A stretch of 64,000 nucleotides of DNA from Rutstroemia sp. NJR-2017a BVV2 (GCA_002946415.1 NJPS01000026.1:1-64000); one strand, 5' to 3'; shown: positions 1-11,100, counted from the first letter of the stretch. A program made the numbers and translations. Notes: a model not told the origin generated them from the sequence alone.

Positions 1-180
1 TACGGATTTCCAGGATTTCTAATAATCCACGGATTTCCGGATAGTGGCTGGATAATCCGCGGATAATCCGTTTTAGGCCGGAGCGGATTCTCTCTCAAAC
101 GGATATCCAACGGAGCGAAAAACTAAGGGGCGCCCCTCCGCGGAGCGGAGCGGATCAGGATATCCGGACGGAGCGGATTA
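1..180. repeat. CGGA/GGAT-rich degenerate repeat block
   Basis: The first 180 bases are built from degenerate copies of GGATTTCC, GGATAATCC, GGATATCC and CGGAGCGGA, many in tandem and some palindromic (GGATATCC). No coding sense is seen. The block stops where P450 reading begins (about position 181), so it replaces the 5' part of that gene. It may be a minisatellite or the edge of a mobile element; the window is too short to tell. Confidence 0.6.
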
Positions 181-972
181 TTTGTGCGCAGCCTAGTGGT
201 TATCGATCTCGTCCTCCCGGCATACTTGAAAGACCAAAAACTCCAGCCCGAAAAACTTGACCCTCGCTTTCGTGATCTTACTACTCGTCAAATTCGACTT
301 TTTCTGTTTGCAGGTCATGACTCGACCAGTAGCACTATCTGTTTTTGCATATACCACTTGTATTGAAACCCAGAAGCACTTCAACGTATCAGAGAAGAGC
401 TTGATCGCATTTTTGGTAAAGATCTGTCAACGCTGCCCTCAGTCCTCACAGCGCAACCGCATCTCGCTAATGATCTTCCATATACGACAGCCGTCATTAA
501 AGAAGCATTGCGCCACTTCCCACCTACAAGTGGTATTCGCCAGGGACATCCAGATGGAGTTATAACCGACGAAATGGGTCATCACTGCCCGACGGATCAA
601 GCGTCTGTCTATAGCATCTACAGCGTCATGCAAGTAGCGCCCAAGTACTGGCCACGAGCCTCAGAATTTCTCCCCGAGCGCTGGCTTGTGGAGCCTGGTC
701 ACGAGCTTTACCCGCCGAAAAACGCTTGGCGACCTTTTGAGAATGGCCCTCGGAATTGCTTAGCACAAGGTCTTGTGATACTGGAGCTGAGAGTGGTTCT
801 TGTGCACATTGTGAGAGAATTTCAATTCGCAGATGCATATGAGGAGTTTGATAGGTCAAATCAGCGTGAGGGGTAGAATCATTATCGTGGTCAAAGAGCG
901 TATTTGATTGAAGAGGGGGCTTCGCATCTGGTTGATCATTTTCCTTGTAAAGTTTCGATTTATGCTAAATAA
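181..972 (+). pseudogene. Cytochrome P450 fragment, 5'-truncated, with two in-frame stops
   Basis: One reading frame holds the C-terminal half of a fungal microsomal P450. In order it shows an I-helix AGHDSTSS (about 310-335), a K-helix EALR motif (about 502-513), a PERW segment, the heme-binding loop FENGPRNCLAQ with its cysteine ligand (about 736-768), and a typical C-terminus to the TAA at 970-972. The frame is kept throughout but interrupted by TGA at 364-366 and TAG at 874-876. Homology-like sequence continues on both sides of each stop, so they are nonsense mutations and not the gene end. The N-terminal half, including the membrane anchor, is absent; the repeat block takes its place. 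An active gene would oxidise a small hydrophobic substrate, but this copy cannot make a full enzyme. Confidence 0.85.
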
Positions 973-2802
973 ATCTACATTCTGTCATTATTTTTAATAG
1001 GTAACATTAGCTAGTATTATTTCAAAGTTGGTCAATCAATCATATAGAACAATATCTTAGCTTCTGACCCCTAAATACGAAAGAGTGTCTATAGCTCAAC
1101 CCATCGTAGTCAGTTATACAAGCTGGATTTACGGGCACAATTATCCTTGACTCTTTAAAACCAGTTGGTATCTTCTCCCAAGCTGGTAAGATCTGCCGAT
1201 GCATAGACCCCGCTTCAGCTACAAGTAGTACACGAAGGACTCCTTGGCCGCAGGAAAGGATGCGAAGGTTGCCGAAGAGAATTAGATAAACCTGTCCTTG
1301 TTTCACTATAGTACATATCAATGTTATCGAATCCTCTAACTCATCGCAACAAGATGTACAGCAGAAATAAACAACATCATTCACCAATCAACGACAATAC
1401 TTTCTTGTGACTCCAAGAATCAGGCATTGGGTGAAGTGAATCTCTAACACTTGGACATTGCCGATAACTGTACGAGGAAACAGTTCACTCAGGAAATACC
1501 AATGAAGTGATTAATATATCGACGGGCTACACGACTATAGTAATACAGGGCCATAGCCTGCAGTCTGCTTCAACTAGAAGAGGTATAAGTCCAAATCACA
1601 GATAAGTTTCAAAGCTTATATATAGGAAGGGTTATATAGTTGGAACTTCGAATAGCTATAGTATTGCCGCTACGTGAGGACTAGAAGAGATTGACAGCAA
1701 CAAGTATCGCTCTAAACCAAGTGCCTTATCCGATTTCCACAATTCACGGTCAAAGAGCGCCTTTGATGGCTGTCGAAAATCGAATCAAGCAATTCCAACG
1801 TCACAACAGGAATATTGGGTGTACCCCAAATGATCCTCCATGTCTTCCTCTATCATCAAGGCATGTAGGCTGCACACAACGAAGTTTGGTGGAAGCCTAT
1901 TTACGTGATGAATTCTGTGATGAACTGGACAACGTGACTGCATCGTAAATGCACCGTAAATGCAGCGTAAATGCAAAAGTCAACTTTAGTATTATTCATC
2001 ACGAAGCCACATGAGTCTAGAGGCCAAAGGCCGAATCGGCTGAAATACCAGGATCAATCTAAATCAATATGTAGTATCTTCGGAATTATCGTGAGACGGA
2101 AAGCTTGCATACGAGAATAGCCTGCATACGAGAACATCGATAATATCATGCATAAGTGCTATGATTCGAGAGACGTCATGAAAGAAGTCAACCAGATGTG
2201 AGCACCTTCGAGGTACACAAGATCGATATACCCCGCAATATATAGTATTACAATGACGTTATCCTTTACTCCTAGTTCCACAGTTATGGCTCAGTTGGTC
2301 GCATTCCATACGATGTAAAACACTTCAGCTGCAATGAGCAGTAATACGTGGCATGAGGTTCGCGGCGTTACAGTTTAGTTGGCAGCTGCCTGTGCCTAGA
2401 CCAAAACTTTGCCCATTGGGCAATATTCATCTCGGTGAGCAAAATGCTCAATCTCATGCTTTTGCTGATATTACACAGCACTACACTAAATGCTGCATTG
2501 CAACGGTAGTTCATCGACACATCAACCATCAGGTACGTGAGCTGTAATATTTACATTTCCGGTGGTCCAACGAGTTACCAGTACCGCTGGGTAGCAGTGT
2601 AGCACTGCTTTGTAGTTTGTGCCACCATGGTACACACAGCGAAGTAGCTCCTGCAACCCATAGCAGCGTCCGACCAACGACGAAACCGACATTTTACTGA
2701 CCATAAAAAGGTATAAGAAGTGTTGTATTTCCCTCCGCTTACCACAGCTCTTCATCCACACTCACAAGACTCTCGAAAATCTTACTTTTCAAACCTACCA
2801 AC
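973..2802. other. Intergenic region, no supported gene
   Basis: AT-rich sequence between the P450 relic and the Vps62-like gene. A 115-codon minus-strand frame (1040-1387) and shorter frames match no family I recognise. Short tandem words occur near 1946-1978 (three copies around CGTAAATGC) and 2107-2135. A TATAAG box at 2712-2717 and a pyrimidine-rich leader lie about 90 bases before the ATG at 2803, consistent with a core promoter. Confidence 0.4.
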
Positions 2803-4002
2803 ATGACGAACGCAACACAAGACTATGGTGACCTTAGAGTCACCTTGACCTCATCCCTCCAATGGGTCTGGAATGATCGTGGTAGCGGAGCTTCGAAGGA
2901 TGGCGATTTCAACCATCCGAACCCTCAGGGAAACTTGCGTGCTCTCGGATCTCTTGGGTTCTCTTCCTATGGAGATAGAAGTGGCAAGTGGGCCGCAATC
3001 CTTGTTGGAAACAAACCGTGATCTACAGGCAAACCAGCAGTTGCTAGTCCCACTGGATACGATCTAATCTGGCGTGATGAGAAGAGCGGAGGACAGTATA
3101 ATGGGTCTTTCTGGAGGCCCTGAGCACCAAGTGGGTACATCTCGCTCGGAGATGTATGTGAAGGGCCTTGGAGTGCCCCGAGCACTAACAGGATTTGGTG
3201 CGTTCGTTCTGACTTGGTCCATGACTCGAACTACTTCAGAGGGAAAGTCTGGGATGATAGAAGCTCAGGCGCCAAGTCAGATTGTTCTATCTGGGATATT
3301 GGACTCCCTAGCTTCGGAGTGAACGCCGGGGAACATATACCCATCACAGCGGATACTTTCCGCGCCAACAATAGCTGGTCCGAGGCAAGCAATGGCCTCG
3401 CACAGGTCCTCATCCTGCCGAACCCGAAGAAATTTGCTGATTACACTATTCCTCGACCAAAGTTCACAAAGGATAATCTCCCCAAGGGTGGTGATGTGTT
3501 CGACCAAATTGATCAATGTCAGGTCACGCTCCCGTTCACTGTCTTCTTCCCCCCTACCGACGCAGCCAGCCTAAGAGCGATCAGCTATCCATTCTGCCGT
3601 CTCGCCAGGAAGATTGCTTGGTATGTTGAGACGAGGCACATCAACGAGAGTGCAGGCGAAATTTCCGACTCTGTCACAGTTACAAAAGGTGTCAGTGAGA
3701 CACTCTCGGAGGAGATGACACACTCGGCAGGAGTCGCAATCTCTGCTTCGTATGGCATCAAAGGTTTTGGCATGGATATCAGTCTTAACTATCAGTTTAC
3801 CTCGACCGCTTCTACCTCGTTCACCGAGTACGAGGAGACTTCGCGTACACAAAGTTACACCGTTCCTGCATATACAGCCAGTATTTATCTTATAAAGCGC
3901 ATTTGGATTCAAGCCACGCGCGCAGATGGGTCGATTGTTCTCAGAGAGACCAACTTCAATGCCAATGAGGACATCCATCTTGTTGGAGTTTCCCTCAAGT
4001 AG
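2803..4002 (+). pseudogene. Vps62-like / beta-pore-forming-like protein gene with two in-frame TGA stops
   Basis: One continuous frame of 400 codons runs from the ATG at 2803 to the TAG at 4000-4002, broken only by TGA at 3019-3021 and 3118-3120. The N-terminal half has three copies of a Vps62-type motif (W, acidic residue, SG, later F/I-W) centred on W23, W90 and W150. The C-terminal half (about residues 200-400) is rich in alternating Ser/Thr and hydrophobic residues, including a stretch around 285-350 resembling the strands of aerolysin/insecticidal-crystal-type proteins. Fungal relatives with this layout are annotated as Vps62 or insecticidal crystal toxin domain proteins. No signal peptide is seen. 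No intron of normal size would remove either stop without deleting conserved motif sequence, so I read a recently disabled gene. It is convergent with the HET gene, 253 bases apart. Confidence 0.7.
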
Positions 4003-4255
4003 ACTTTTAGAGAGCTGCTGAGACAGAATGGCAAAATTGGTTTCTTCTGTCGGCGTGCAATTACTTAGGAGATTAGCAATGAAAATGCTTGCAACCCGTG
4101 TTAAGATTTTCTGCAGCCCTTGCATGTGAGAAGACCACAATTCGGTAATATTTCCACTAACGAGAAGCTGGGTTTCAAACATGCGAACTTTCAAGAGTGT
4201 TAGACCAACCGATAGACAAAGGGTCCAGCAGAAGACGCGAGGCATCGAATTCATC

Positions 4256-6436
4256 TCAGCACAAAATGAAATCCTCTTCCTTGTAATTAGACTTCCCCTT
4301 CTCCCACACCTCCACGACTTCTCCGTTCATTATCCCGTGGATATAAGATTCGCCAATCATAGTATAACGATTTCCACATGCTCTCAGAATAACTGGGAAA
4401 CTGCATCCATACAAGATTGCCACTACATCGTCTTGTTGAACCTCTTCCGGGGCGAGACCGAGATAACCTTCACTGGTTGTTATCATCTTGCGACCAATTG
4501 ATGCGATTACAGCTATCAGCATTGCCCAGAAGTTTTCTCTTCTTAGCTTTTCTGTCTGAGGCTCCCGTGATGTTGGGAAGAATTGCTGGAATTGACGACC
4601 GAATACAGAAAAGTGGGCGTTTTTATGTCGAAATCGGTCGAAAGTACTCCATGAGAGGTTTTTGGTAATCATCTGCATTTCTGCAGACGGATGGATTGAT
4701 GAAATTTCCTCCTCGTCAGTCCAACATATATCAAGGACACTTGCGGATACATCTATAGAAGCATGATCCATAACCAATGTTCTGCTGAGTGCATAACTCA
4801 GTTCATCTCCATATGAATGCGGTGTGTCTTTGTGAACATCGCTCATCTTACTCGGACGTGGAGGATTCTCCGATTGAGAAAGGCTTGTGCTGGTCACCTT
4901 GCCTACTTTGATGCCTCGTACTTGAAGATAACCTCCGGAGACATACCATTGTGCAGTTCGCGAACCACTCGCTCTTCGATCTTTCAAGCGTTTGACATGA
5001 TTCCGGGAAAACTTAGACGTCCAATCGGGGACCCAGGATGGAATTGAAGTATTCGGCTTGTAAGAACACCACGATAATATAGAATCAAGCCGTTTCGAAT
5101 CACTCAACAATATTCGAGCGAATTCGGTGTAAACCTCTTCCACAGATTTAGATGCTGCATAGTTCGGAGTGATCATCGTTGAGAAATGGCTTGGTAGCAA
5201 CCCCAGGATACCATAAATCTTATCCCTCGCATCTTTAACGTTGGCCTTTCGAGTGAGATCAAGCAGAGTATCTATTCTAGCTTCCCCCACACGCTGTCCT
5301 TGGGTTTGAAGCAAACTGTGGACATTATAAATAATAGGCCAGATGCTACCATACATAGGCGATGGCGACTTTGTTTCAACTTCTAGATTGGGAGCAATCA
5401 GATAATCGATCGCTTCTATGTTCTTTTCGAAGAATTCGCATGTGTGAAGAAGCATACTCCGAGATATTTGGCGTTGCCCACATAGAAATAGAGTCATGTT
5501 ATGGTTCAACGCAAGTTCTTGCACGATCCATAATCGACGCCAATAAGTCCGGTCGAAGAAACTTAGTAAAGAGTTCCAGGGCAACGCTAAGAATTCACTT
5601 GTCCGATGTGTATGAGACTCTTTCCAGTGTTCGCCAAAGCGAATGACAGCGTCCTCGCCATCAAGGTTAGACCTAGATATGGATGCCATAAAGTCAATTG
5701 CTTTCTCGCTTTCATGAAGCTCCTCTCCGAGCCATACGATGACTGCAAATGCTTGGGTGTATATACTATTCATCAGTTTAACCTGGCTATTCCTCTCTTG
5801 GATGTTGTCTTGGTTAATGCAGAGTGCGTCTACCCAAAACTTCATTCCAGTTTTTGAGTCCGGAAGCGCCCGTAACTTTCGAAGTAACGCTTCCAAGTTT
5901 TTAGGCACCTGAAAGAGTGTCCCATTAACGTATATTTCCTTCTCTCGGATATCTGATTCCCAGCAATATGAGATAGCTTCGTAGTCCCCCCACTGAAACC
6001 TTGGAATTAAAGGAAAAGTAGGACATTCCGCCGATAATTGTATTGACATATCTGATTTCCCCGCTTGCATTGATCGTGAAGTTGCCGGATATGCATAGGA
6101 ATCGATACCAACAGTCTTCATCGTCCCATCCCAGTCCCGGGCTGCGACCTTCGGGTTTTCATGCTCAAGTTTCCAGCGCCACATAGGTAAGTCCAATTTA
6201 CGGTTAGATATAGACGGCAAACCGTCCTTCGCTGAAATTTCAAGCCATCGTCTAGTTTCGAAGTCCGAAGAGTCATTCGTTTTCTGCAGAAATAGTCTAA
6301 AATCAGGCGTGAAATCATCCAAAGAAACATGCTCCAGCTCGCAGTGAACAAGACCAGAATCCACAGCTGGATCGTCGATGAATTTCACCATTCGCACCTC
6401 ATTCCTGAAATGATTGAGCCCCTGGTAGAAGGCCAT
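4256..6436 (-). CDS. HET-domain (heterokaryon incompatibility) protein
   Basis: Single-exon gene of 726 codons. The HET domain covers about residues 150-300. It begins at YEAISYCW, followed by the core WVDALCINQDN (about 201-211), an ER..QV..M..IY stretch and a WLGEE segment near 235-239. The rest is the alpha-helical part usual for large HET proteins, ending in a region typical of the family (GDVVAILYG-like, then a 'Y.H.IM.GE' element near the C-terminus). HET proteins trigger programmed cell death on recognition of non-self during hyphal fusion; the HET fold is distantly TIR-like. No NACHT or WD40 part is encoded, so it is a stand-alone HET protein whose recognition partner is unknown. The first ATG at 6436 fits the family N-terminus. 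Confidence 0.93.
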   Translation of the reverse strand: MAFYQGLNHFRNEVRMVKFIDDPAVDSGLVHCELEHVSLDDFTPDFRLFLQKTNDSSDFETRRWLEISAKDGLPSISNRKLDLPMWRWKLEHENPKVAARDWDGTMKTVGIDSYAYPATSRSMQAGKSDMSIQLSAECPTFPLIPRFQWGDYEAISYCWESDIREKEIYVNGTLFQVPKNLEALLRKLRALPDSKTGMKFWVDALCINQDNIQERNSQVKLMNSIYTQAFAVIVWLGEELHESEKAIDFMASISRSNLDGEDAVIRFGEHWKESHTHRTSEFLALPWNSLLSFFDRTYWRRLWIVQELALNHNMTLFLCGQRQISRSMLLHTCEFFEKNIEAIDYLIAPNLEVETKSPSPMYGSIWPIIYNVHSLLQTQGQRVGEARIDTLLDLTRKANVKDARDKIYGILGLLPSHFSTMITPNYAASKSVEEVYTEFARILLSDSKRLDSILSWCSYKPNTSIPSWVPDWTSKFSRNHVKRLKDRRASGSRTAQWYVSGGYLQVRGIKVGKVTSTSLSQSENPPRPSKMSDVHKDTPHSYGDELSYALSRTLVMDHASIDVSASVLDICWTDEEEISSIHPSAEMQMITKNLSWSTFDRFRHKNAHFSVFGRQFQQFFPTSREPQTEKLRRENFWAMLIAVIASIGRKMITTSEGYLGLAPEEVQQDDVVAILYGCSFPVILRACGNRYTMIGESYIHGIMNGEVVEVWEKGKSNYKEEDFILC

Positions 6437-7308
6437 GTGGTCAGCTGCGACCTTGTACCGAGAGGGATCACAGAACCGGTAGATAAATGATGGGATGTTA
6501 AAACAGCTTCGTGAATATATGGATACCGGCTAGAAAGGAGAATGGACGTGAATAATTGAGCTGACTGAGGATTCTTGAATTCTCTTAATTGTGGTTAAAT
6601 CCGTTCAACAGTGAGATCTGATTAGATTCAGAAGACCACGTGGATAGCTGCTGTGGCGTCCAATCATCTGCCCCTTTAAAAAACCAACAAGAATGTTCAC
6701 GTGAAAGACGTGATATATAGAGTCTAGACCATATATATTGTTTAGCACAGTATAATTTCTACGGTCCATCTCGATGTTTTGTGAGTAATCGTCGGCATTC
6801 AGTAGAAGGCATCGGAAGGCCGACGATTAACCTTGGCTCTACCGAGAGCGGTGAAATCATCACAAGAGCTTCTACTTCGTACTAACCTTACGTTCTGCTT
6901 AGTAATGGGTCACTAACATAAGCAACGCTACTGAACACTCCTCGAAATTGGCATCAGCTACATCTTCGGACATCGCGCAATTTTTCACAGCATGGACTAT
7001 GATCCAAGACTACCCGCGTCTTCAGTGATACGCGTGGGATTGTTTTTATGGAGTCGTGGCAGCGTCGACGTGTAGCGGTAATGATGAGAGAAGATGTTTT
7101 TTCTTTGGGGGGGGGAAGGCGGGGGAGTTCTAAGACAGGGCTAGATGGTTGTTCAGCGCAACGAAATGGAACTACGAACAACGTTTAAACAACAAAGAGT
7201 ATTTATTATTTGAGGTGAGGGCCTTGCCGCGTACCGCAATCTCCTTGTTCTCAGATTGTAGTCTGCATAGTGACTTGACAGTATTCTGAAACTGGAACTG
7301 CAAACAAG
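6437..7308. promoter_or_regulatory. Divergent intergenic region between HET gene and orphan gene
   Basis: Holds the upstream regions of the HET gene (minus) and the 7309 gene (plus). It contains TATATA words around 6714-6740 and a nine-G run near 7109-7117. No gene is supported; the minus-strand frames at 6954-7505 look like chance. Confidence 0.35.
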
Positions 7309-8070
7309 ATGCTTTCTTCTGAAGACCGAGTCAAACACATAGAGCTGAGATGTATAGAGTATGGCTTTTCTGAGACTATGAGAATCTTTGAGAATGCGTC
7401 TCTTGAGGTTGAACTCAATGTCTCAACTGTCCTTAAACAATTGCTTGGAATCTTTATTGAAGAGAATTTGCTTCTTCTTTGCAGTAACGATGAAGTATGT
7501 TTCACGAAGCTATGTGAAGATGCTGTGGAAGAACAACTCCAGATGGTTACTGATTACAAATCCTCCACAAAGGGGAGAATAGGAATACAAGCTTTTTTAC
7601 TTGCATATGATCCAAATGATAAAAAATGGTCTAACTGGCAGCCGAAAATTCGTGATCACAAACGAATCATATTACCTCTCTCTAAGAACCAACTACGAAG
7701 GTTGAATTGGATAGATCAACCTATAGGCCCGTCGCCTATCCAAAGGACACGGTTTATATCTCCTACTTTGAATATCCTACGAAGATCCGGCTGGACACCG
7801 CCAACTCAGGAAGGATCATCCGTAGGAACATCAAGAACTGTACCAGGTGGGTATACTATTCTTCTCGTCAGTGAGAGGGGCTATACTGTTTGCTTCCATC
7901 ATGAATATTTGATCAGTTCAGGGTGGAAGCCACCAATTACAGAGAGACCATCTCCAAGAACCACATTAACTGCTCGGTTGTTAGTTGAATTTTTCTGTAC
8001 TTTGCCTGGAGGCAGCCTTCTTACAGTAAAGGAAGAAACTGATCTTGGTTTGATTCCGTCGGAGAATTAG
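7309..8070 (+). CDS. Hypothetical protein, 253 aa
   Basis: Uninterrupted frame of 254 codons with an ATG in fair context. I do not recognise the family. The N-terminal third is rich in Glu/Leu and probably helical. The C-terminal third contains two copies of an R/S-SGW-x-PP element (about residues 160-166 and 203-209), each followed by a Ser/Thr/Arg-rich linker and a hydrophobic beta-like strand (YTILLVSERGY and ARLLVEFF). There is no signal peptide or membrane helix. It is divergent from the HET gene in an accessory region. It could be a lineage-specific cytosolic protein or the surviving part of a larger gene. Confidence 0.55.
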   Translation: MLSSEDRVKHIELRCIEYGFSETMRIFENASLEVELNVSTVLKQLLGIFIEENLLLLCSNDEVCFTKLCEDAVEEQLQMVTDYKSSTKGRIGIQAFLLAYDPNDKKWSNWQPKIRDHKRIILPLSKNQLRRLNWIDQPIGPSPIQRTRFISPTLNILRRSGWTPPTQEGSSVGTSRTVPGGYTILLVSERGYTVCFHHEYLISSGWKPPITERPSPRTTLTARLLVEFFCTLPGGSLLTVKEETDLGLIPSEN

Positions 8071-8645
8071 AGGCTGGTGGTTAGGCACTTGTCCATTCAT
8101 TGTGCAATGTTGATTACTAGACCTTTGCTTTCCGGGTTTCCATAGAACTGATGGTCCTCTCTCACAGCAGAATATAAGGCCCTTCACCTCCCCCCGGGGG
8201 CGATATGTATCCATATAGTCAATGGTCATTTTGCTATAAGTTTTATGGGATCTGGTAGACCTGATTCATATAATTATATTTTATCTAAATCTTCAACGAG
8301 ACATAGGACGATGCAATTAAGTTAAAAAGTTCTAGTTTTATCCGATCATTTCATGCGACGTGCTCGATGAAGAAGATGAATGAAGAGCACTCGGAAAGTT
8401 ATATTGTTAAAATTAACCCGGCTTGAGGTTTGCACCAAGAGACAGAGTTCGAAGCCATATGAACAATCCTTAAGAGCTTCCTCAAGGTCCTAACCATAAT
8501 CAAAATCAATCATTACTCTGGTTTATACTTATAGCATCTTTGCCACTCAAATACCCTTTATCTCAGTTGCCTACCCCTCTTTGATCTTCGTGCCAACGTC
8601 CAATCAAATCTGAATCCTGACCAACGAACATCAACTCTACTACTC
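8071..8645. other. Convergent 3' intergenic region
   Basis: 575 bases between two converging genes; AT-rich, with no supported coding sequence. It presumably holds both 3' UTRs. Confidence 0.3.
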
Positions 8646-11100
8646 TTAAACAATCTCCTTGTCATGACCAACATCGATACTAGTACTGATACCCTGAGTC
8701 TTCCCCTCTTCATTTTCAACCCAAACCTCATCCTCGAATTTATACAACTTCGGTTCCGGTTCGTTGGATCTCCTGAGAATGTATCTTCGGACCCACCATG
8801 GTAGTTGTTGAGTGTATTGAAACTTCGCATGAGTTCTAGTAGGCACGGCAAACACATAATCCAGTTCCTCCAGTGTCCTTTGCTTAGTTTCCGGAAGGAA
8901 GGAGAAGATCAGTGCGAATGCTACCAAATTCAATCCTGCATAAAATCCAAACACCCCTTGAGGTTTCATGGCAGCGAGCATGCTTGGTAATGTAAGGGAC
9001 AGAACTGAGGCCCAGAAATTGTTAGTAGCAACAGCCCAAGACATACCAATCTCGCGATGAGACAGGGGAAACACTTCAGCGGAGTAAGTGAATGGAACTG
9101 GTCCCTCCCCAGGCGAGTAGGCAATGTCGAAGAGGTAAATGAAAAATGCCACCATGCCGATATGAGCTTTGGACTCTGTGGGAATGAAGTAACATAATCC
9201 AGCAGCTAGCAGGGTCCAGAACATTTGAGGGAAAGTAAAAAGTAGTAATGCGCGTCGTCCAAAGGTGTCAATAGTCCATACAGCAGGCCAAGCGGCGATG
9301 AAATTTATGGCACCGAAGCCAAATGATGCTAGTAGAGCCCCAATATTTGTCGCGCCTGCATTCTTGAAAATGGTGGAGGAGTAGAAAGCGATAATGTTGA
9401 CTAAATTATGTCAGAAGCATCCGGAACGCCTGGAATTCACCCACTTACTTCCGCACATCTGTTGACCAATCATGACAATACCAGAAGCTTGAGTGGCACG
9501 TCTCAATCTAGGAACAGTGAACAACTCCACAAATCTCGTAAACATGTTGCCGTTCTTAGCAAGCCCAGATTGCTCAAGCAGCAATTTTTCATACTCTAGC
9601 TGTGCCTGGATCGAGTAGAGATCTCGGGCTGCTTGAAGGGGGGAATTTCTCAATCGAAGCAAAGATCGATATGCTTTCGCAACTTTCCCCTTGCTCAACA
9701 GCCAACGTGGTGATTCCGGACAAAACCAGATTCCTAGAACCAGAGGAACCGCCGGTACAAAAGCGGATCCAAATTGCAATCTCCATGCCATCTTTCCTGT
9801 GTCCACGAAAACTAAATTGGCGCATGTACCAAGGAAGATACCGAATGCCGTCCATACTTGCCAGGACATCACCAAGCCTCCGCGAATGATGGTAGGTGAG
9901 TTCTCAGCAGAGAAGACAGGAACTGTGACTTCCTTCAGACCCATACCGATACCTAGCAAGACACGGCACGCCATAAGCTGACCATACGTTTGTGAGCCAG
10001 CCATGCCCAGGGGTGCGAGGACACTAAAAATGGCAGCGATGAAGATGGTTCCGCGACGACCGACTAAGTGATTGATTGGATCGGAAATCCATGCGGCGCT
10101 GGGAGGACTTAAGTCAGTAGCCGTTTTGATTTCATGGTTGGACTTAAGTGAAGCCCTCATTTCCCACCGTTGGCATGGAAAAGAAACATCACTATGCACC
10201 TACAATATACAAATGGCCATATAGGGCATAGCATTGACCGCTCCGATAATCCAAGCATTTTTAGCACAAGTGCCCTCTCTTTCACATGTCGGTCCACTAT
10301 CTGGAATACCCAAAGCTTCGCCGAAAGTGAGATTTGCTCCGTTGGAACCTATACCCATATTAGTTTTTTAAGATTATCAGGTCCTGTCGTACAATGAAAA
10401 TGTCGAAATATCGAAAATACGCAAAGATCACGAACCGCCCACCCGACACGGTGGAGCATTTCCACTGACGCAGGAGCATGGAAGACGCGTACCTGTTTGA
10501 TCCCACTGTTTGGAAACGTCAAAACTTTATTCAAGAAACATAGTACACGGGGACTACTTACACCTTGGATAGCTGCAGCAATAGAGTTTAGGATAATGGT
10601 AAAGTACAGAACTTTAGGGTGCTTCCATCTTCTTGTGGTTTCTTCGGCTAGAATTTGACGATCATCATCATCAAGCTCTCGAATCTTATCTGCATGATGA
10701 GGACTTTGAGATACGAGGGCTCCTTTGATGAGAACAGGAAGAATATCGGTGATCTCGTGGGCGGTCGCGAACTCCTCAACGTCACGGAGTAGCTGTTCCT
10801 TTGGGATGCCGGCAAGAGGATTGCGAATTCTAATAACGTTAACTAAGAAATGACTAAAATGTTGAGATGAACGCACTCTCCAGTTACATTATCTTTCAAA
10901 TGAGACAAATCCTTCTTTTTTTCATGATGATCGCTAACGCCGACAATGGAATCCTTTCGCTTCTCGTCGACGGGCGTAAGGTCGGGATTTGGTGTAATTG
11001 GAATTGTCGCACTAAACGCGACAAAAGTCAGTGAAAGCCTAGAAACCAAGAGACTCATAGTAAGCGCTTACCCATGACCATGAGGATCAGACTCGGCCAT
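8646..11100 (-). CDS. MFS sugar transporter (sugar porter family), seven exons
   Basis: Exons, in plus coordinates read from the right: 11072-11100, 10877-11011, 10562-10829, 10493-10505, 10204-10348, 9449-10098, 8646-9400. They sum to 1995 nt and an unbroken 664-aa protein. Introns have GT-AG ends and are 45-145 nt. Sugar-porter signatures are all present: GRRGTIF after TM2, PESPRWLL in the central loop, [14 protein letters not shown] at TM7 and PETKQRT after TM12. A cytosolic N-terminus of about 100 residues precedes TM1. It is a proton-coupled or facilitative sugar carrier of the plasma membrane; the substrate cannot be read. Exon four is only 13 nt and encodes part of WDQTG in the TM1-TM2 region; it is needed to keep the frame. 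The start at 11100 is chosen because a 29-nt first exon splices in frame. Confidence 0.9.

Noticed and set aside
3019..3120. Programmed read-through or selenocysteine at the TGA codons
   Set aside because: The following bases are not the known CTAG-type read-through context, fungi of this group lack the selenocysteine system, and two stops 33 codons apart fit inactivation better.
3571..4254. 227-codon frame on the minus strand
   Set aside because: It is antisense to the beta-rich half of the Vps62-like gene, has no recognised domain, and arises from the codon pattern of the plus-strand gene.
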